Positions 1-6,606 of a DNA stretch of 9,477 bases are shown here, one piece after another. The DNA is from Candidatus Zixiibacteriota bacterium (lineage in GTDB: Bacteria; Zixibacteria; MSB-5A5; GN15; FEB-12). The notes under the pieces are model-generated. The model was not told the origin of the DNA. It searched no databases and saw only the letters and a program-made list of their open reading frames with translations. The DNA is taken from NCBI GenBank assembly GCA_018816665.1, contig JAHIVM010000093.1, forward strand, positions 1-9,477, written 5' to 3'. Position numbers and translations under genes: made by a program. Each line of letters begins with the position of its first letter. The stretch's first letter is position 1.

Positions 1-672
1 CGCACCTGGCAGGTGGAGTCAGGGTATCAACGACGGTTCGAACTGGCCGACCTGGACGATATCTACCTGGCCGGCACGTACGGCTGGGACAAGTTCAGCG
101 TGGCACTGGGTCTTTCCCAATTCGGCAAGACCACTCTGTATGCTGAGCAGGTAATAAGCGGTAGTCTGAGTTGGCGGCCGGGGTCGATCAGTCTGGGGTT
201 GCGGCTGTCGGCGATGCAAATCCAGTTGGGCGACAATTACCCCGCGCTACGGGCGGCCACGTTTGGGCTGGGCGCAGGCTTCGCGACGCGGAGATTCGTG
301 TTTGCCGTGGATGGTGACAACCTGACCAAGCCGCGCCTTACTGAGGACAGTCCCCTGGTGGAACCACGCTATTCGCTGTATGGTGAGTATGTCGCGCCCA
401 GGGGGTACTCCCTGACCGGACGGTGGACTGTTGAGAACCTGCAATCTCCGCAGTTTGCGCTCGCTCAGTACATTCGTCTGTCGCCCAGGGCATCGATTTT
501 CTGGGGTGTGACCTCGGGACCGGCAGAGTACAGCGGCGGCTTTGAAGTTACGCTGCCCAGGGGGGCGGCTGTTTATTCGTTGTCGGTGCATCCGACGCTG
601 GGTTTGACTCACACGGTGTCATTGAGTTGGGGGTCGCGCAAACAGAAAGAAGACCATGACGAGTTTGATTGA
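1..672 (+). CDS. Probable outer-membrane beta-barrel protein, 3' part only
   Basis: The frame is open from the first base, so the gene begins upstream and the GTG at 13 is not a trustworthy start. About 223 residues are visible. They alternate polar and hydrophobic residues in strands ended by turns, for example 'FGLGAGFATRRFVFAVD' followed by 'DNL', a pattern seen in PorV/PorQ-like and other FCB-group barrel proteins. No catalytic motif is present. The last strand-like segment ('THTVSLSWG') is followed by a short charged tail, RKQKEDHDEFD, so the protein does not end on an aromatic residue as classical porins do. The 3' end overlaps dgt by 17 bases in another frame, suggesting translational coupling. 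The barrel assignment rests on pattern and composition only. The specific function is unknown; a periplasmic beta-rich protein is the main alternative. Confidence 0.6.
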   Translation, partial: RTWQVESGYQRRFELADLDDIYLAGTYGWDKFSVALGLSQFGKTTLYAEQVISGSLSWRPGSISLGLRLSAMQIQLGDNYPALRAATFGLGAGFATRRFVFAVDGDNLTKPRLTEDSPLVEPRYSLYGEYVAPRGYSLTGRWTVENLQSPQFALAQYIRLSPRASIFWGVTSGPAEYSGGFEVTLPRGAAVYSLSVHPTLGLTHTVSLSWGSRKQKEDHDEFD

Positions 673-1807
673 ACGTCGGGATATCGAACACTGGGAACAG
701 GAATCGCTGGCTCCTTATGCGGCCCATGCGTCGTCCTCGCGGGGGCGGGTGTATCCTCACAGTGAGCATCACCTTCGCACCGCCTTTCAGCGGGATCGTG
801 ATCGCATCATCCACTCGGCGGCATTTCGTCGGATGGAATACAAAACGCAGGTGTTTCTTCCGCATGAGGCGGACCATTTTCGTACTCGCTTGACGCATAC
901 CATTGAAGTGGCCCAGGTGAGCCGGACGCTGGCCCGGAATCTGAGACTCAATGAAGATCTGACCGAGGGGATAGCGCTGGCGCATGATCTTGGACACACG
1001 CCGTTCGGCCATGCCGGGGAAGACATCCTGAACGAATTGCTGGCCGGCAGCGGCGGATTCAATCACAACCGTCAATCGCTGCGGGTTGTTGATTTGCTGG
1101 AGCAACGATATGCCGAGCACCCGGGACTGAATCTCAGTTATGAAGTGCGCGAGGGAATTGCCAAGCATGAAACCTCGGTGAAAGTGGCCGGTCCCGAATT
1201 CGAACCCAATACCTGGCCGACCCTGGAGGCATCGCTGGTGGACCGGGTGGACGAAATCACGTACAACGCGCATGATGTGGACGACGGGGTCAGCTCCGGC
1301 TTAATCACGCTGGCCGAAATGGCCGACCTGTCAATATGGAGGGAATCAGCGACCCACCCCGGGTTGAGTCTGACTGCAGCCCCGTTTGCGGCGTGGGACA
1401 ATGATCTGCAGCGGCGCAAGGCAGCCCGATTCCTGATTGACACGGTGGCCGTGGATCTGCTGGATGAAATCTGCCGGCGGATCGAGCGGTTGAAACTGAC
1501 GGACATCGATTCCGTGCGGTTGGCATCGGAACCGGTGTGTGTGTACACGGAAGCCATGGGGGCGCGAGTGCGGGAGCTGAAGTCCTTTCTTGGACAGAAG
1601 CTGTATCGCCATCCGCACCTTCGTCAGCGAACCGATCGCGCCCGGGAAATTGTCCGCGTGCTGTATGAGCGATTTATGGGACATCCGGAGCAAATGCCTG
1701 AGCGCTTTCAGGAGATGCTCCTTACGGAGAAGAAGGAAATCGTGATTGCCGACTACATCGCCGGGATGACCGATCGCTTTGCCGAGCGTCTGTTCGATAA
1801 AGGATAG
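656..1807 (+). CDS. dgt: dGTPase-like deoxynucleoside triphosphate triphosphohydrolase (HD superfamily)
   Basis: This family hydrolyses dGTP or other dNTPs to the deoxynucleoside and triphosphate, affecting cytoplasmic dNTP pools. At 383 residues it matches the shorter type-2 dGTPase-like subfamily rather than the roughly 500-residue E. coli Dgt. Visible motifs are an N-terminal arginine-rich segment ('FQRDRDRIIHSAAFRRMEYKTQV'-like, R47-R59 region), H81 in 'LTHTIEV', the HD pair H110-D111 in 'ALAHDLGHTPFGHAGE', H137 in 'FNHNRQ', and D199 in 'DRVDEITYNAHDVDD'. H81, H110, D111 and D199 are the expected metal ligands, so the enzyme looks intact. The ATG at 656 lies inside the end of the upstream gene, after a weak purine-rich stretch (AAAGAAGA, 647-653). 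Substrate preference cannot be read from sequence. The family is sure; the exact nucleotide specificity is not. Confidence 0.93.
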   Translation: MTSLIERRDIEHWEQESLAPYAAHASSSRGRVYPHSEHHLRTAFQRDRDRIIHSAAFRRMEYKTQVFLPHEADHFRTRLTHTIEVAQVSRTLARNLRLNEDLTEGIALAHDLGHTPFGHAGEDILNELLAGSGGFNHNRQSLRVVDLLEQRYAEHPGLNLSYEVREGIAKHETSVKVAGPEFEPNTWPTLEASLVDRVDEITYNAHDVDDGVSSGLITLAEMADLSIWRESATHPGLSLTAAPFAAWDNDLQRRKAARFLIDTVAVDLLDEICRRIERLKLTDIDSVRLASEPVCVYTEAMGARVRELKSFLGQKLYRHPHLRQRTDRAREIVRVLYERFMGHPEQMPERFQEMLLTEKKEIVIADYIAGMTDRFAERLFDKG

Positions 1808-1833
1808 AGTGCCGAGAGAATCACCACGCTTTC

Positions 1834-1839
1834 AGGAGA
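1834..1839 (+). promoter_or_regulatory. Strong Shine-Dalgarno for the CPBP protease gene
   Basis: AGGAGA lies seven bases before the GTG at 1847 and decides that non-ATG start. It also shows that this genome uses classical Shine-Dalgarno sequences, in contrast to holA and the sigma factor gene further right. Confidence 0.75.
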
Positions 1840-1846
1840 ACCCAGT

Positions 1847-2788
1847 GTGAACGAACATACCCCCCAGATCGTACCGGAACCCGCTTCCACGGCGGATGAG
1901 CCCCGCGGGCCGCTGATCCACTCCGGACTGGGTCGTGCCCTCTTGTTTTTCCTGGCGTTTATTGCTTTCCAGGTAGTATGGGGAGTAGTGGCCGTCCTGT
2001 CGCTCGGCCTGGCGGGGGCTGCGGAACTGACGGTAGGTTTCGAATCAACGAGCGGTGCCCTGGTGCTTGTGGGGAGTATGGTGGGGCCCGTGCTGCTGGC
2101 TTTTTTGTTTGTTCGGCTTCTGAACCGTCAGCCGATACGATCACTCGGATTCAGCTTTGACACCGGGGCTCGTCGCGATTTCCTGGCCGGCCTGGCCTGG
2201 GGGGCGGTGCTGATCGCGGCCGCTTTTTTCATCCTCCTGGCGGCCGGAGTCATACACGTGGTGTCCGTCCAATTTCCGGTTGTGTCCTTTGTCTCATACC
2301 TGGCCTTTTTTGCATTGGTAGCGTTGAACGAGGAAGTGGTGATCCGCGGATATGTACAGGGCAACCTGATGGGGTCCATGAACAAGTACCTGGCGTTGAT
2401 CTTCTCCAGTGTGCTATTTGCCGCCCTGCACATATTCAACGCCAATCTCTCCCTTCTGGGCATCGCCAACATCATCCTGGCCGGCCTGCTGCTGGGCATG
2501 TACTATATTCACAAGAAGAACCTGTGGTTTCCTATCGGCGTCCACTGGACCTGGAACTTCTTCCAGGGAGTAGTGTTTGGAGCTGCCGTCAGCGGCAATA
2601 ATACCGAGTCAGTATTGACAATCAGCATGACCGGGTCCGATCTGGTCACCGGCGGCGAGTTTGGGTTTGAGGGCTCTGTTGTCACCACTATCCTGACCGT
2701 AGTCAGCATTGTTGCCATTCATCTGTTGTATCGTTCGCGGGCCGCCGGCAGCAGCGCGGGACCAGCTATCGAGCCGGTCGAAGAATAG
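1847..2788 (+). CDS. CPBP (Abi) family intramembrane glutamic-type metalloprotease
   Basis: This is an integral membrane protein of 313 residues related to type II CAAX prenyl endopeptidases (Rce1) and bacterial Abi/CPBP proteins. All three signature motifs are present: E162-E163 with R167 ('EEVVIRGY'), H195 with N198 ('LHIFN'), and H233 with N237 ('HWTWN'). They lie in hydrophobic helices as the family requires, so it is predicted to be catalytically competent. About eight hydrophobic segments can be seen, the first near residues 31-55 and the last near 285-297. The N-terminus is polar and proline-rich, and the C-terminus ends in an acidic tail. It starts at GTG with a strong Shine-Dalgarno and follows dgt by 39 bases, so co-transcription is likely. 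Bacterial members have been linked to peptide maturation, self-immunity and protein processing. The substrate here is unknown. Confidence 0.93.
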   Translation: MNEHTPQIVPEPASTADEPRGPLIHSGLGRALLFFLAFIAFQVVWGVVAVLSLGLAGAAELTVGFESTSGALVLVGSMVGPVLLAFLFVRLLNRQPIRSLGFSFDTGARRDFLAGLAWGAVLIAAAFFILLAAGVIHVVSVQFPVVSFVSYLAFFALVALNEEVVIRGYVQGNLMGSMNKYLALIFSSVLFAALHIFNANLSLLGIANIILAGLLLGMYYIHKKNLWFPIGVHWTWNFFQGVVFGAAVSGNNTESVLTISMTGSDLVTGGEFGFEGSVVTTILTVVSIVAIHLLYRSRAAGSSAGPAIEPVEE

Positions 2789-3180
2789 GACAAATCTTAC
2801 CCACTTTGGTGCGGCTGGTCGGAGGAATCTCAACTGGCCGATCGGCGACCGGTGAAGTCGGATACCGTTCTGCCGATACTTCCTCGTAATGACCCTGATC
2901 GGTGTTCTTCCGCCGTCCTTTTGCAAGCGGCGGGACAGACTCCGAAACCAAGTCAATCGAAGTCTCTAATGTAGATTATTTGTGTCCTTTATTTGTTTGG
3001 GCTTTTGCGACAGGCCATGAAATTCGGCGGTATTTGACGCAATCGGCCGTTTCCGACAGGCGGACGTTCGAGAGATACCTTGACAAGATGAGTCGCAAAT
3101 GGTATCTATTACTAAGTACCATAGGATCGTGTACTCGCGTCTGCGAACCTTCCGACTTTGTTAAGAGTGACAGAGCACAC
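2789..3180. other. Gene-free stretch and 5' leader of the SBBP-repeat gene
   Basis: No convincing gene is seen in these 392 bases. The frame of the downstream gene happens to be open from an ATG at 2902, but the encoded residues look random, and the real protein has a signal peptide starting at 3181. A 6-bp dyad (CCGCCG at 2910-2915, CGGCGG at 2928-2933) sits after the protease gene without a T-run, so it is at best a weak hairpin. The stretch becomes more A+T-rich around 2970-3000 and holds a candidate promoter at 3080-3108. No clear Rho-independent terminator is visible. Confidence 0.6.
3080..3108 (+). promoter_or_regulatory. Candidate sigma-70-type promoter of the SBBP-repeat protein gene
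   Basis: A perfect -35 hexamer TTGACA (3080-3085) is followed by a 17-base spacer and a weaker -10, TATCTA (3103-3108). Transcription would begin near 3115, giving a leader of about 66 bases before the ATG at 3181. This position argues against translation starting at 2902 or 3088. It is seen by eye only; the -10 matches consensus at three of six positions. Confidence 0.5.
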
Positions 3181-6033
3181 ATGAGTCTTACCTCACATCA
3201 ATTGCTGGTTCGCGTTTTGTCTGCGTTTCTGGCTTTACCAGTCCTGCTGGTGGTCTGTAGTATGGATCCGGTATGTGCAGCCTCACAGCGCACCCCGGAG
3301 TCAAGGGCCCAGGGGACGTCTCTGCCTCTCTCGCCGAGTCCCGTCAATGGCGGTCTCGTTTTCGAGAAGAACGTCGGTCAATGGCATGACTCGGCCCTCT
3401 ACCGGGCCGATGGCAACGGCGCAACGGTGTGGGTGACGGGCGATGGTCTGCGTTTTGTTCTGGCGCGGTACCCGTCGATAATTGACCCGCTGGCTCCCGA
3501 AAATCTGGAAGATACGGAAGCGAAGGCGCCGGCTTCGTCCGGTGTGCCGATACTGCGTGTCAACACTCGCTTCGCGGGCGCGAATACCAACCCCGCCGTA
3601 ATTCCTGAGAAGCTTGAAATTTATCATACCAACTATTTGAAGGGCAACGATCCGTCGCTCTGGCACACAGGAGTGCCGACCTATCGTTCCGTACTGCTGG
3701 AAGATGTGTATCCCGGCATCTCGGCGCGTTACTACGGCGCGGGCGGTTCGCTTGAATACGACCTGATTGTTGATCCCGGTATAGATCCCGCCGTAGTTCG
3801 GATTCAGTACGAGGGTATCGAATCCATGTCGGCAGGGACTCATGGGGAGCTGGTGATTCACACTGCCTGGGGGGATCTTACCGAAAAAGCACCGGTAGTG
3901 TATCAGCAGGTAGGTAATCTGCGAGAGAGCGTACCGGCGGAGTTCATCGTCTACGACAACAACACATTTGGTTTTGAGCTTCTGGCCGGCTACCATACCG
4001 ATCTGCCCCTTGTGATTGACCCGGTTCTGTCATTCTCCACCTACCTGGGCGGGGGAGACAATGAGGCCGCCTACGGTGTTGCCCTGAGTCCGTCGGGTAC
4101 GGTCAACATCGTTGGGGCAACAGCATCGCTTGACTTTCCTGCCGGTGCGGCGTATCAGGATACCCTGGGTGGTCCGGTCTGGGACGCCTTTGTGACAGCA
4201 TATTCTGCCGACCTCAGTCAGGTCCTATTCAGTACCTATTTCGGCGGTGATGCGGATGATTACGCTTACGACCTGCAAACCGACGGTGACGGCAAGTTGG
4301 TTATTGTTGGTCGCACGGAGTCGACCGATCTGCCGGTAGCTTCATCGTTGCAAAGTGGCCTGGCGGGTGGATCCGATGTTTTTCTGGTTCGGCTGAGTGC
4401 CGACGGCAGTACGCTTGAATACGGTACCTATCTGGGTGGAACCGGCGACGATGTCGGTTGGTCCCTCCATCGCAACACCGATGCCACTGTGTATGTGACC
4501 GGCTTCACCCAGTCGAACGATTTCCCGACCGTGTCGCCGTTTCAGGCTGCCCGGGGGGGAAATTGGGATGCCTTTCTTGCGCGCTTCAACGCGGCTGGTG
4601 ATGCTCTGTTAATGAGTACGTATCTGGGTGGTTTGGCTTCCGACATAGCACAAGCAGTCGCGGTTACGGCGGGTGGACAGCCGGTGCTGGCCGGGTATAC
4701 ATCATCGGCGAATTTCCCCACTGTCAATCCATTGCAGGCGAATCTCGCCGCCGCCGGAGCTTCGGACATTTTTGTCTCGCGGTTTGGAACCGGAGGAGCC
4801 GGGCTGTTGTACAGCACGTATTTCGGCGGTGCCAACAGCGATCTGGCCAAGGACATGGTGCTTGGGTCTACCGGCACGATCTACCTGCTGGGGCATACGG
4901 CATCCGATGACTACCCGACGACCAGCCCGTACCAAGCATCGCTGTCCGGACCGTCCGACCTGGTCGTCACGCGCCTCAATGCTGCGGGAAGCGGAGTGTT
5001 GGGCTCGACCTACCTTGGCGGCAGTTCGGATGAGTTTGCCGGCCGTATGGCGGTTGATGACAGCGGTCGGGTGTACATTGCAGCCACCAGTCTTTCGTCG
5101 AATTTCCCGCTCCTCAGCGCCCCGCAGGGGTGGAATGCCGGTGACCGCGAAGTTGTTGTGACCCGTCTTTCGGCCGGGATGAATGCGCTCAGTTTCAGCA
5201 CTTACCTGGGTGGTTCCGGCCGCGATGAGGCCGATGGACTGGCGATTGACGCGGCCTACACGACTTACGTGACCGGCATGACCGGCTCCACCAACTTCCC
5301 TGTTCGTCAGGGACTGCAGACTGCCAACGGTGGCAACTCGGACGTTTTTCTGTCCTGCTATGTTGACGATTGCCTGGATACTGATCTTGACGGCATTTGT
5401 GACACGTCGGACAACTGCATCAGCATTCCCAATCCTCTTCAAACCGACTCTGATCTGGATGATATCGGTGATAGTTGTGATGTCTGCCCCCTGGATCCCC
5501 TGAATGATGCCGATGAGGACGGTCATTGTGCCAACGAGGATAATTGTCCGAGTATCAACAACCCGGGTCAGGAAGATCCCGACGGCGATGGCATGGGGAA
5601 TCCCTGTGACAACTGCCCGGATGATTACAATCCTCTTCAAACAGACACCGACAACGATGGTATCGGCGACTCCTGCGACGTGTGTCCGCTGGATTACTTC
5701 AATGACCTCGATGGTGACAGTCTCTGTGCCAACGAAGACAACTGTCCCGGTACCTACAATCCCGACCAGGCGGATCTCGACAGCAATGGCGTAGGCGATG
5801 CTTGTGAGGGATGCTGTCTGGGCAGTACCGGGAATGTCGATTGCGATGAGCTTGATGGGGTGGACGTGGGTGACCTTACCCGGTTGATCGATCATCTTTT
5901 CATTAGCTTTGCGCCCCTATGCTGTCCTCCGGAGGCAAATACCGACGGAGGCGGGGGGGTGGACGTGGGCGATCTCACAGCCATGATCAGCCATTTGTTC
6001 ATCGCTTTTAATCCTCTGCCACCCTGTTTGTAG
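3181..6033 (+). CDS. Secreted seven-repeat SBBP beta-propeller protein with TSP3 calcium repeats and dockerin-like C-terminus
   Basis: This is a 950-residue exported protein with a clear domain order. Residues 1-33 form a signal peptide with a hydrophobic core near 12-26 and a likely VCA cleavage site at 31-33. Residues about 58-283 match the domain that precedes SBBP repeats (Pfam DUF7948 from memory), with 'FEKNVGQW' and 'YLKGNDPSLWHTGVPTY' motifs. Residues 286-about 730 hold seven 'STYLGG' repeats. Residues about 730-877 are thrombospondin type-3-like aspartate/cysteine calcium repeats. The remainder is a duplicated dockerin-like cassette. No catalytic residues are seen, so a structural, adhesive or surface-display role is inferred. 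An in-frame ATG at 2902 would add 93 residues ahead of the signal peptide. I reject it because a promoter lies at 3080-3108 and the added sequence lacks protein-like character. An ATG at 3088 is also possible but less likely. The Shine-Dalgarno before 3181 is weak (AGAG, 3172-3175). Confidence 0.88.
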   Translation: MSLTSHQLLVRVLSAFLALPVLLVVCSMDPVCAASQRTPESRAQGTSLPLSPSPVNGGLVFEKNVGQWHDSALYRADGNGATVWVTGDGLRFVLARYPSIIDPLAPENLEDTEAKAPASSGVPILRVNTRFAGANTNPAVIPEKLEIYHTNYLKGNDPSLWHTGVPTYRSVLLEDVYPGISARYYGAGGSLEYDLIVDPGIDPAVVRIQYEGIESMSAGTHGELVIHTAWGDLTEKAPVVYQQVGNLRESVPAEFIVYDNNTFGFELLAGYHTDLPLVIDPVLSFSTYLGGGDNEAAYGVALSPSGTVNIVGATASLDFPAGAAYQDTLGGPVWDAFVTAYSADLSQVLFSTYFGGDADDYAYDLQTDGDGKLVIVGRTESTDLPVASSLQSGLAGGSDVFLVRLSADGSTLEYGTYLGGTGDDVGWSLHRNTDATVYVTGFTQSNDFPTVSPFQAARGGNWDAFLARFNAAGDALLMSTYLGGLASDIAQAVAVTAGGQPVLAGYTSSANFPTVNPLQANLAAAGASDIFVSRFGTGGAGLLYSTYFGGANSDLAKDMVLGSTGTIYLLGHTASDDYPTTSPYQASLSGPSDLVVTRLNAAGSGVLGSTYLGGSSDEFAGRMAVDDSGRVYIAATSLSSNFPLLSAPQGWNAGDREVVVTRLSAGMNALSFSTYLGGSGRDEADGLAIDAAYTTYVTGMTGSTNFPVRQGLQTANGGNSDVFLSCYVDDCLDTDLDGICDTSDNCISIPNPLQTDSDLDDIGDSCDVCPLDPLNDADEDGHCANEDNCPSINNPGQEDPDGDGMGNPCDNCPDDYNPLQTDTDNDGIGDSCDVCPLDYFNDLDGDSLCANEDNCPGTYNPDQADLDSNGVGDACEGCCLGSTGNVDCDELDGVDVGDLTRLIDHLFISFAPLCCPPEANTDGGGGVDVGDLTAMISHLFIAFNPLPPCL
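4036..5388 (+). repeat. Seven SBBP beta-propeller repeats (protein-level)
   Basis: The motif (S/G)TY(L/F)GG begins at bases 4036, 4231, 4423, 4615, 4813, 5005 and 5197, which are residues 286, 351, 415, 479, 545, 609 and 673 of the protein. The period is 64-66 residues. Each unit continues with a D/E-rich turn, a 'VYVTGxTxSxDFP' type strand, and a 'SDVFLxRL' type strand before the next repeat. Seven units is the number expected for one closed beta-propeller. The repeats have diverged at DNA level, so they are old and not a recent expansion. Confidence 0.85.
5431..5816 (+). repeat. Tandem duplication of a 198-base thrombospondin type-3 module
   Basis: Two consecutive copies with a 198-base (66-residue) period begin with the identical 14-mer AATCCTCTTCAAAC at 5431 and 5629. 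Both copies encode 'NPLQTD', 'IGDSCDVCPLD', a 'CANEDNCP' block and a 'NPxQxD' block in the same order. The D-x-D-x-D-G and paired-cysteine spacing is that of TSP3 repeats, which bind calcium. Copy two loses similarity near 5816, where the dockerin-like tail begins. Strong identity at protein level with many silent differences suggests duplication followed by purifying selection. Confidence 0.75.
5809..6030 (+). other. Dockerin-like cysteine-rich C-terminal cassette (domain)
   Basis: Two related units, 'DGVDVGDLTRLIDHLFIS' and 'GGVDVGDLTAMISHLFIA', are spaced 99 bases apart (VDVGDL codons begin at 5860 and 5959). Each is flanked by cysteines (CC at the start, CC between the units, and one near the end). 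The layout of a calcium loop followed by a helix, in duplicate, is that of dockerin type I. The loop is non-canonical: counting back from the position-12 aspartate, position 5 is leucine in unit one and glycine in unit two, where dockerins usually have aspartate. It may be a cell-surface attachment or sorting tail rather than a cellulosome dockerin. Confidence 0.65.
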
Positions 6034-6090
6034 CGACCGCCGTTTTTCCCCTGCTACACTATCTGTGAATGAGCTTGCACATCTGTACCC

Positions 6091-6118
6091 GTGACAGCGG
6101 CTGTCTCGGCAGTATAAG
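6091..6118 (+). promoter_or_regulatory. Candidate promoter of the RNase H-like gene
   Basis: GTGACA (6091-6096, 5 of 6 to TTGACA), a 16-base spacer and TATAAG (6113-6118, 5 of 6 to TATAAT) form a good sigma-70-type promoter. Transcription would begin near 6125, about 70 bases before the likely ATG. The short dyad GACAG-CGG-CTGTC (6093-6105) overlaps the -35 element and the inverted repeat at 6121-6141 covers the start region. Confidence 0.55.
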
Positions 6119-6120
6119 TC

Positions 6121-6141
6121 TATAAGGCATAGGTCCTTATA
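6121..6141. repeat. Perfect 7-bp inverted repeat at the transcription start region
   Basis: TATAAGG (6121-6127), a 7-base spacer, and CCTTATA (6135-6141) form a perfect inverted repeat. The left arm repeats the -10 sequence (TATAAG also at 6113-6118). The symmetry and its place just after the -10 element suggest an operator for a dimeric regulator; a short RNA hairpin in the leader is the alternative. It is not followed by a T-run, so it is not a terminator. Confidence 0.5.
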
Positions 6142-6194
6142 CGGAATCCGTCGGTATCTGCCCGGAAGGCATGCCGCTTGCAGTAGCAGGTTGC

Positions 6195-6575
6195 ATGGAT
6201 TGTTACTTCAGCGCCTATGAGTACGGCCGAACGTCCAGTGATGGCAAGTCGGCGGTAGTGATGTTTCATATTCCCGATGTTGGGATAAGATTCAAGGCGC
6301 CCTTTGCGGCGGTCGACAAAGATCACGGCAATCTGGCGTCGCTGCTTGCCCTGCTCGAATTCATAGATTCCAACCAGAAGTACTTCTCGAACCATACTTT
6401 CCAGATCTATGGTGATAATCTGAGCATTATCAATCAGGTGAACGGTGACAGCGCCATGCGCGGTGAGTTCAGTCAGTTGCTGAACCGGGCCAACAAGTAC
6501 CGCGAGAAGTATCACTTTTCTCTTGAGTGGGTGCCATCGTCGGACAACCCCGCGGTGGATTCGCTTTTAGATTGA
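6195..6575 (+). CDS. RNase H-fold protein with a degenerate active site
   Basis: This is a small protein of 126 residues that aligns by eye with the RNase HI/RVT_3 fold. Strand 1 is 'CYFSAYEYG', helix A is 'NLASLLALLEFI', strand 4 plus helix is 'IYGDNLSIINQVNG', and the C-terminal segment is 'EWVPSSDNPAVDSLL'. Of the four catalytic carboxylates of RNase HI, two seem to be kept (D74 in GDN, D122 in VDSLL). Two look replaced by serine (S6 for the strand-1 aspartate, S49 for the helix glutamate). It may therefore bind nucleic acid without cleaving it, or the alignment may be off at those points. I prefer ATG 6195, with AGCAGG at 6185-6190. ATG 6171 would add eight residues, but its GGAAGG (6164-6169) is only one base away. 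The gene stands alone between its own promoter and that of holA. Confidence 0.72.
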   Translation: MDCYFSAYEYGRTSSDGKSAVVMFHIPDVGIRFKAPFAAVDKDHGNLASLLALLEFIDSNQKYFSNHTFQIYGDNLSIINQVNGDSAMRGEFSQLLNRANKYREKYHFSLEWVPSSDNPAVDSLLD

Positions 6576-6600
6576 CCCCGCACGGGGCTGCTGATATACT
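6572..6600 (+). promoter_or_regulatory. Near-consensus promoter of holA, placed for a leaderless transcript
   Basis: TTGACC (6572-6577), a 17-base spacer, and TATACT (6595-6600) each match the sigma-70 hexamers at five of six positions. With the -10 ending at 6600, the +1 position is 6607, the A of the holA ATG. The -35 overlaps the stop codon of the RNase H-like gene. No Shine-Dalgarno is visible before holA. The spacer contains CCCCG-CA-CGGGG (6576-6587), which has no T-run. Confidence 0.6.
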
Positions 6601-6606
6601 CTCAGC

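Noticed and set aside
548..1273. Minus-strand open frame (241 codons) across the barrel/dgt junction
   Set aside because: It is antisense to a clearly conserved dgt, with no recognisable domain and no supporting start signal.
2910..2933. CCGCCG/CGGCGG dyad as a terminator after the CPBP gene
   Set aside because: The stem is only 6 bp with a 12-base loop and no T-run follows, so a Rho-independent terminator is not supported.
2902..3180. N-terminal extension of the SBBP protein from ATG 2902
   Set aside because: The residues show no protein-like pattern, a promoter lies within the stretch, and a proper signal peptide starts at 3181.
4702..5895. Long open frame on the minus strand (about 397 codons)
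   Set aside because: It is antisense to the SBBP and TSP3 repeats. Its low-complexity Ile/Val/Thr/Gly repeats mirror the repetitive Asp/Asn-rich codons of the real gene, and it has no domain.
6034..6060. Terminator after the SBBP gene, suggested by TTTTT at 6043-6047
   Set aside because: No GC-rich dyad precedes the T-run.
6576..6587. CCCCG-CA-CGGGG hairpin as a terminator of the RNase H-like gene
   Set aside because: It has a very short loop and no T-run, and it lies in the spacer of the holA promoter.
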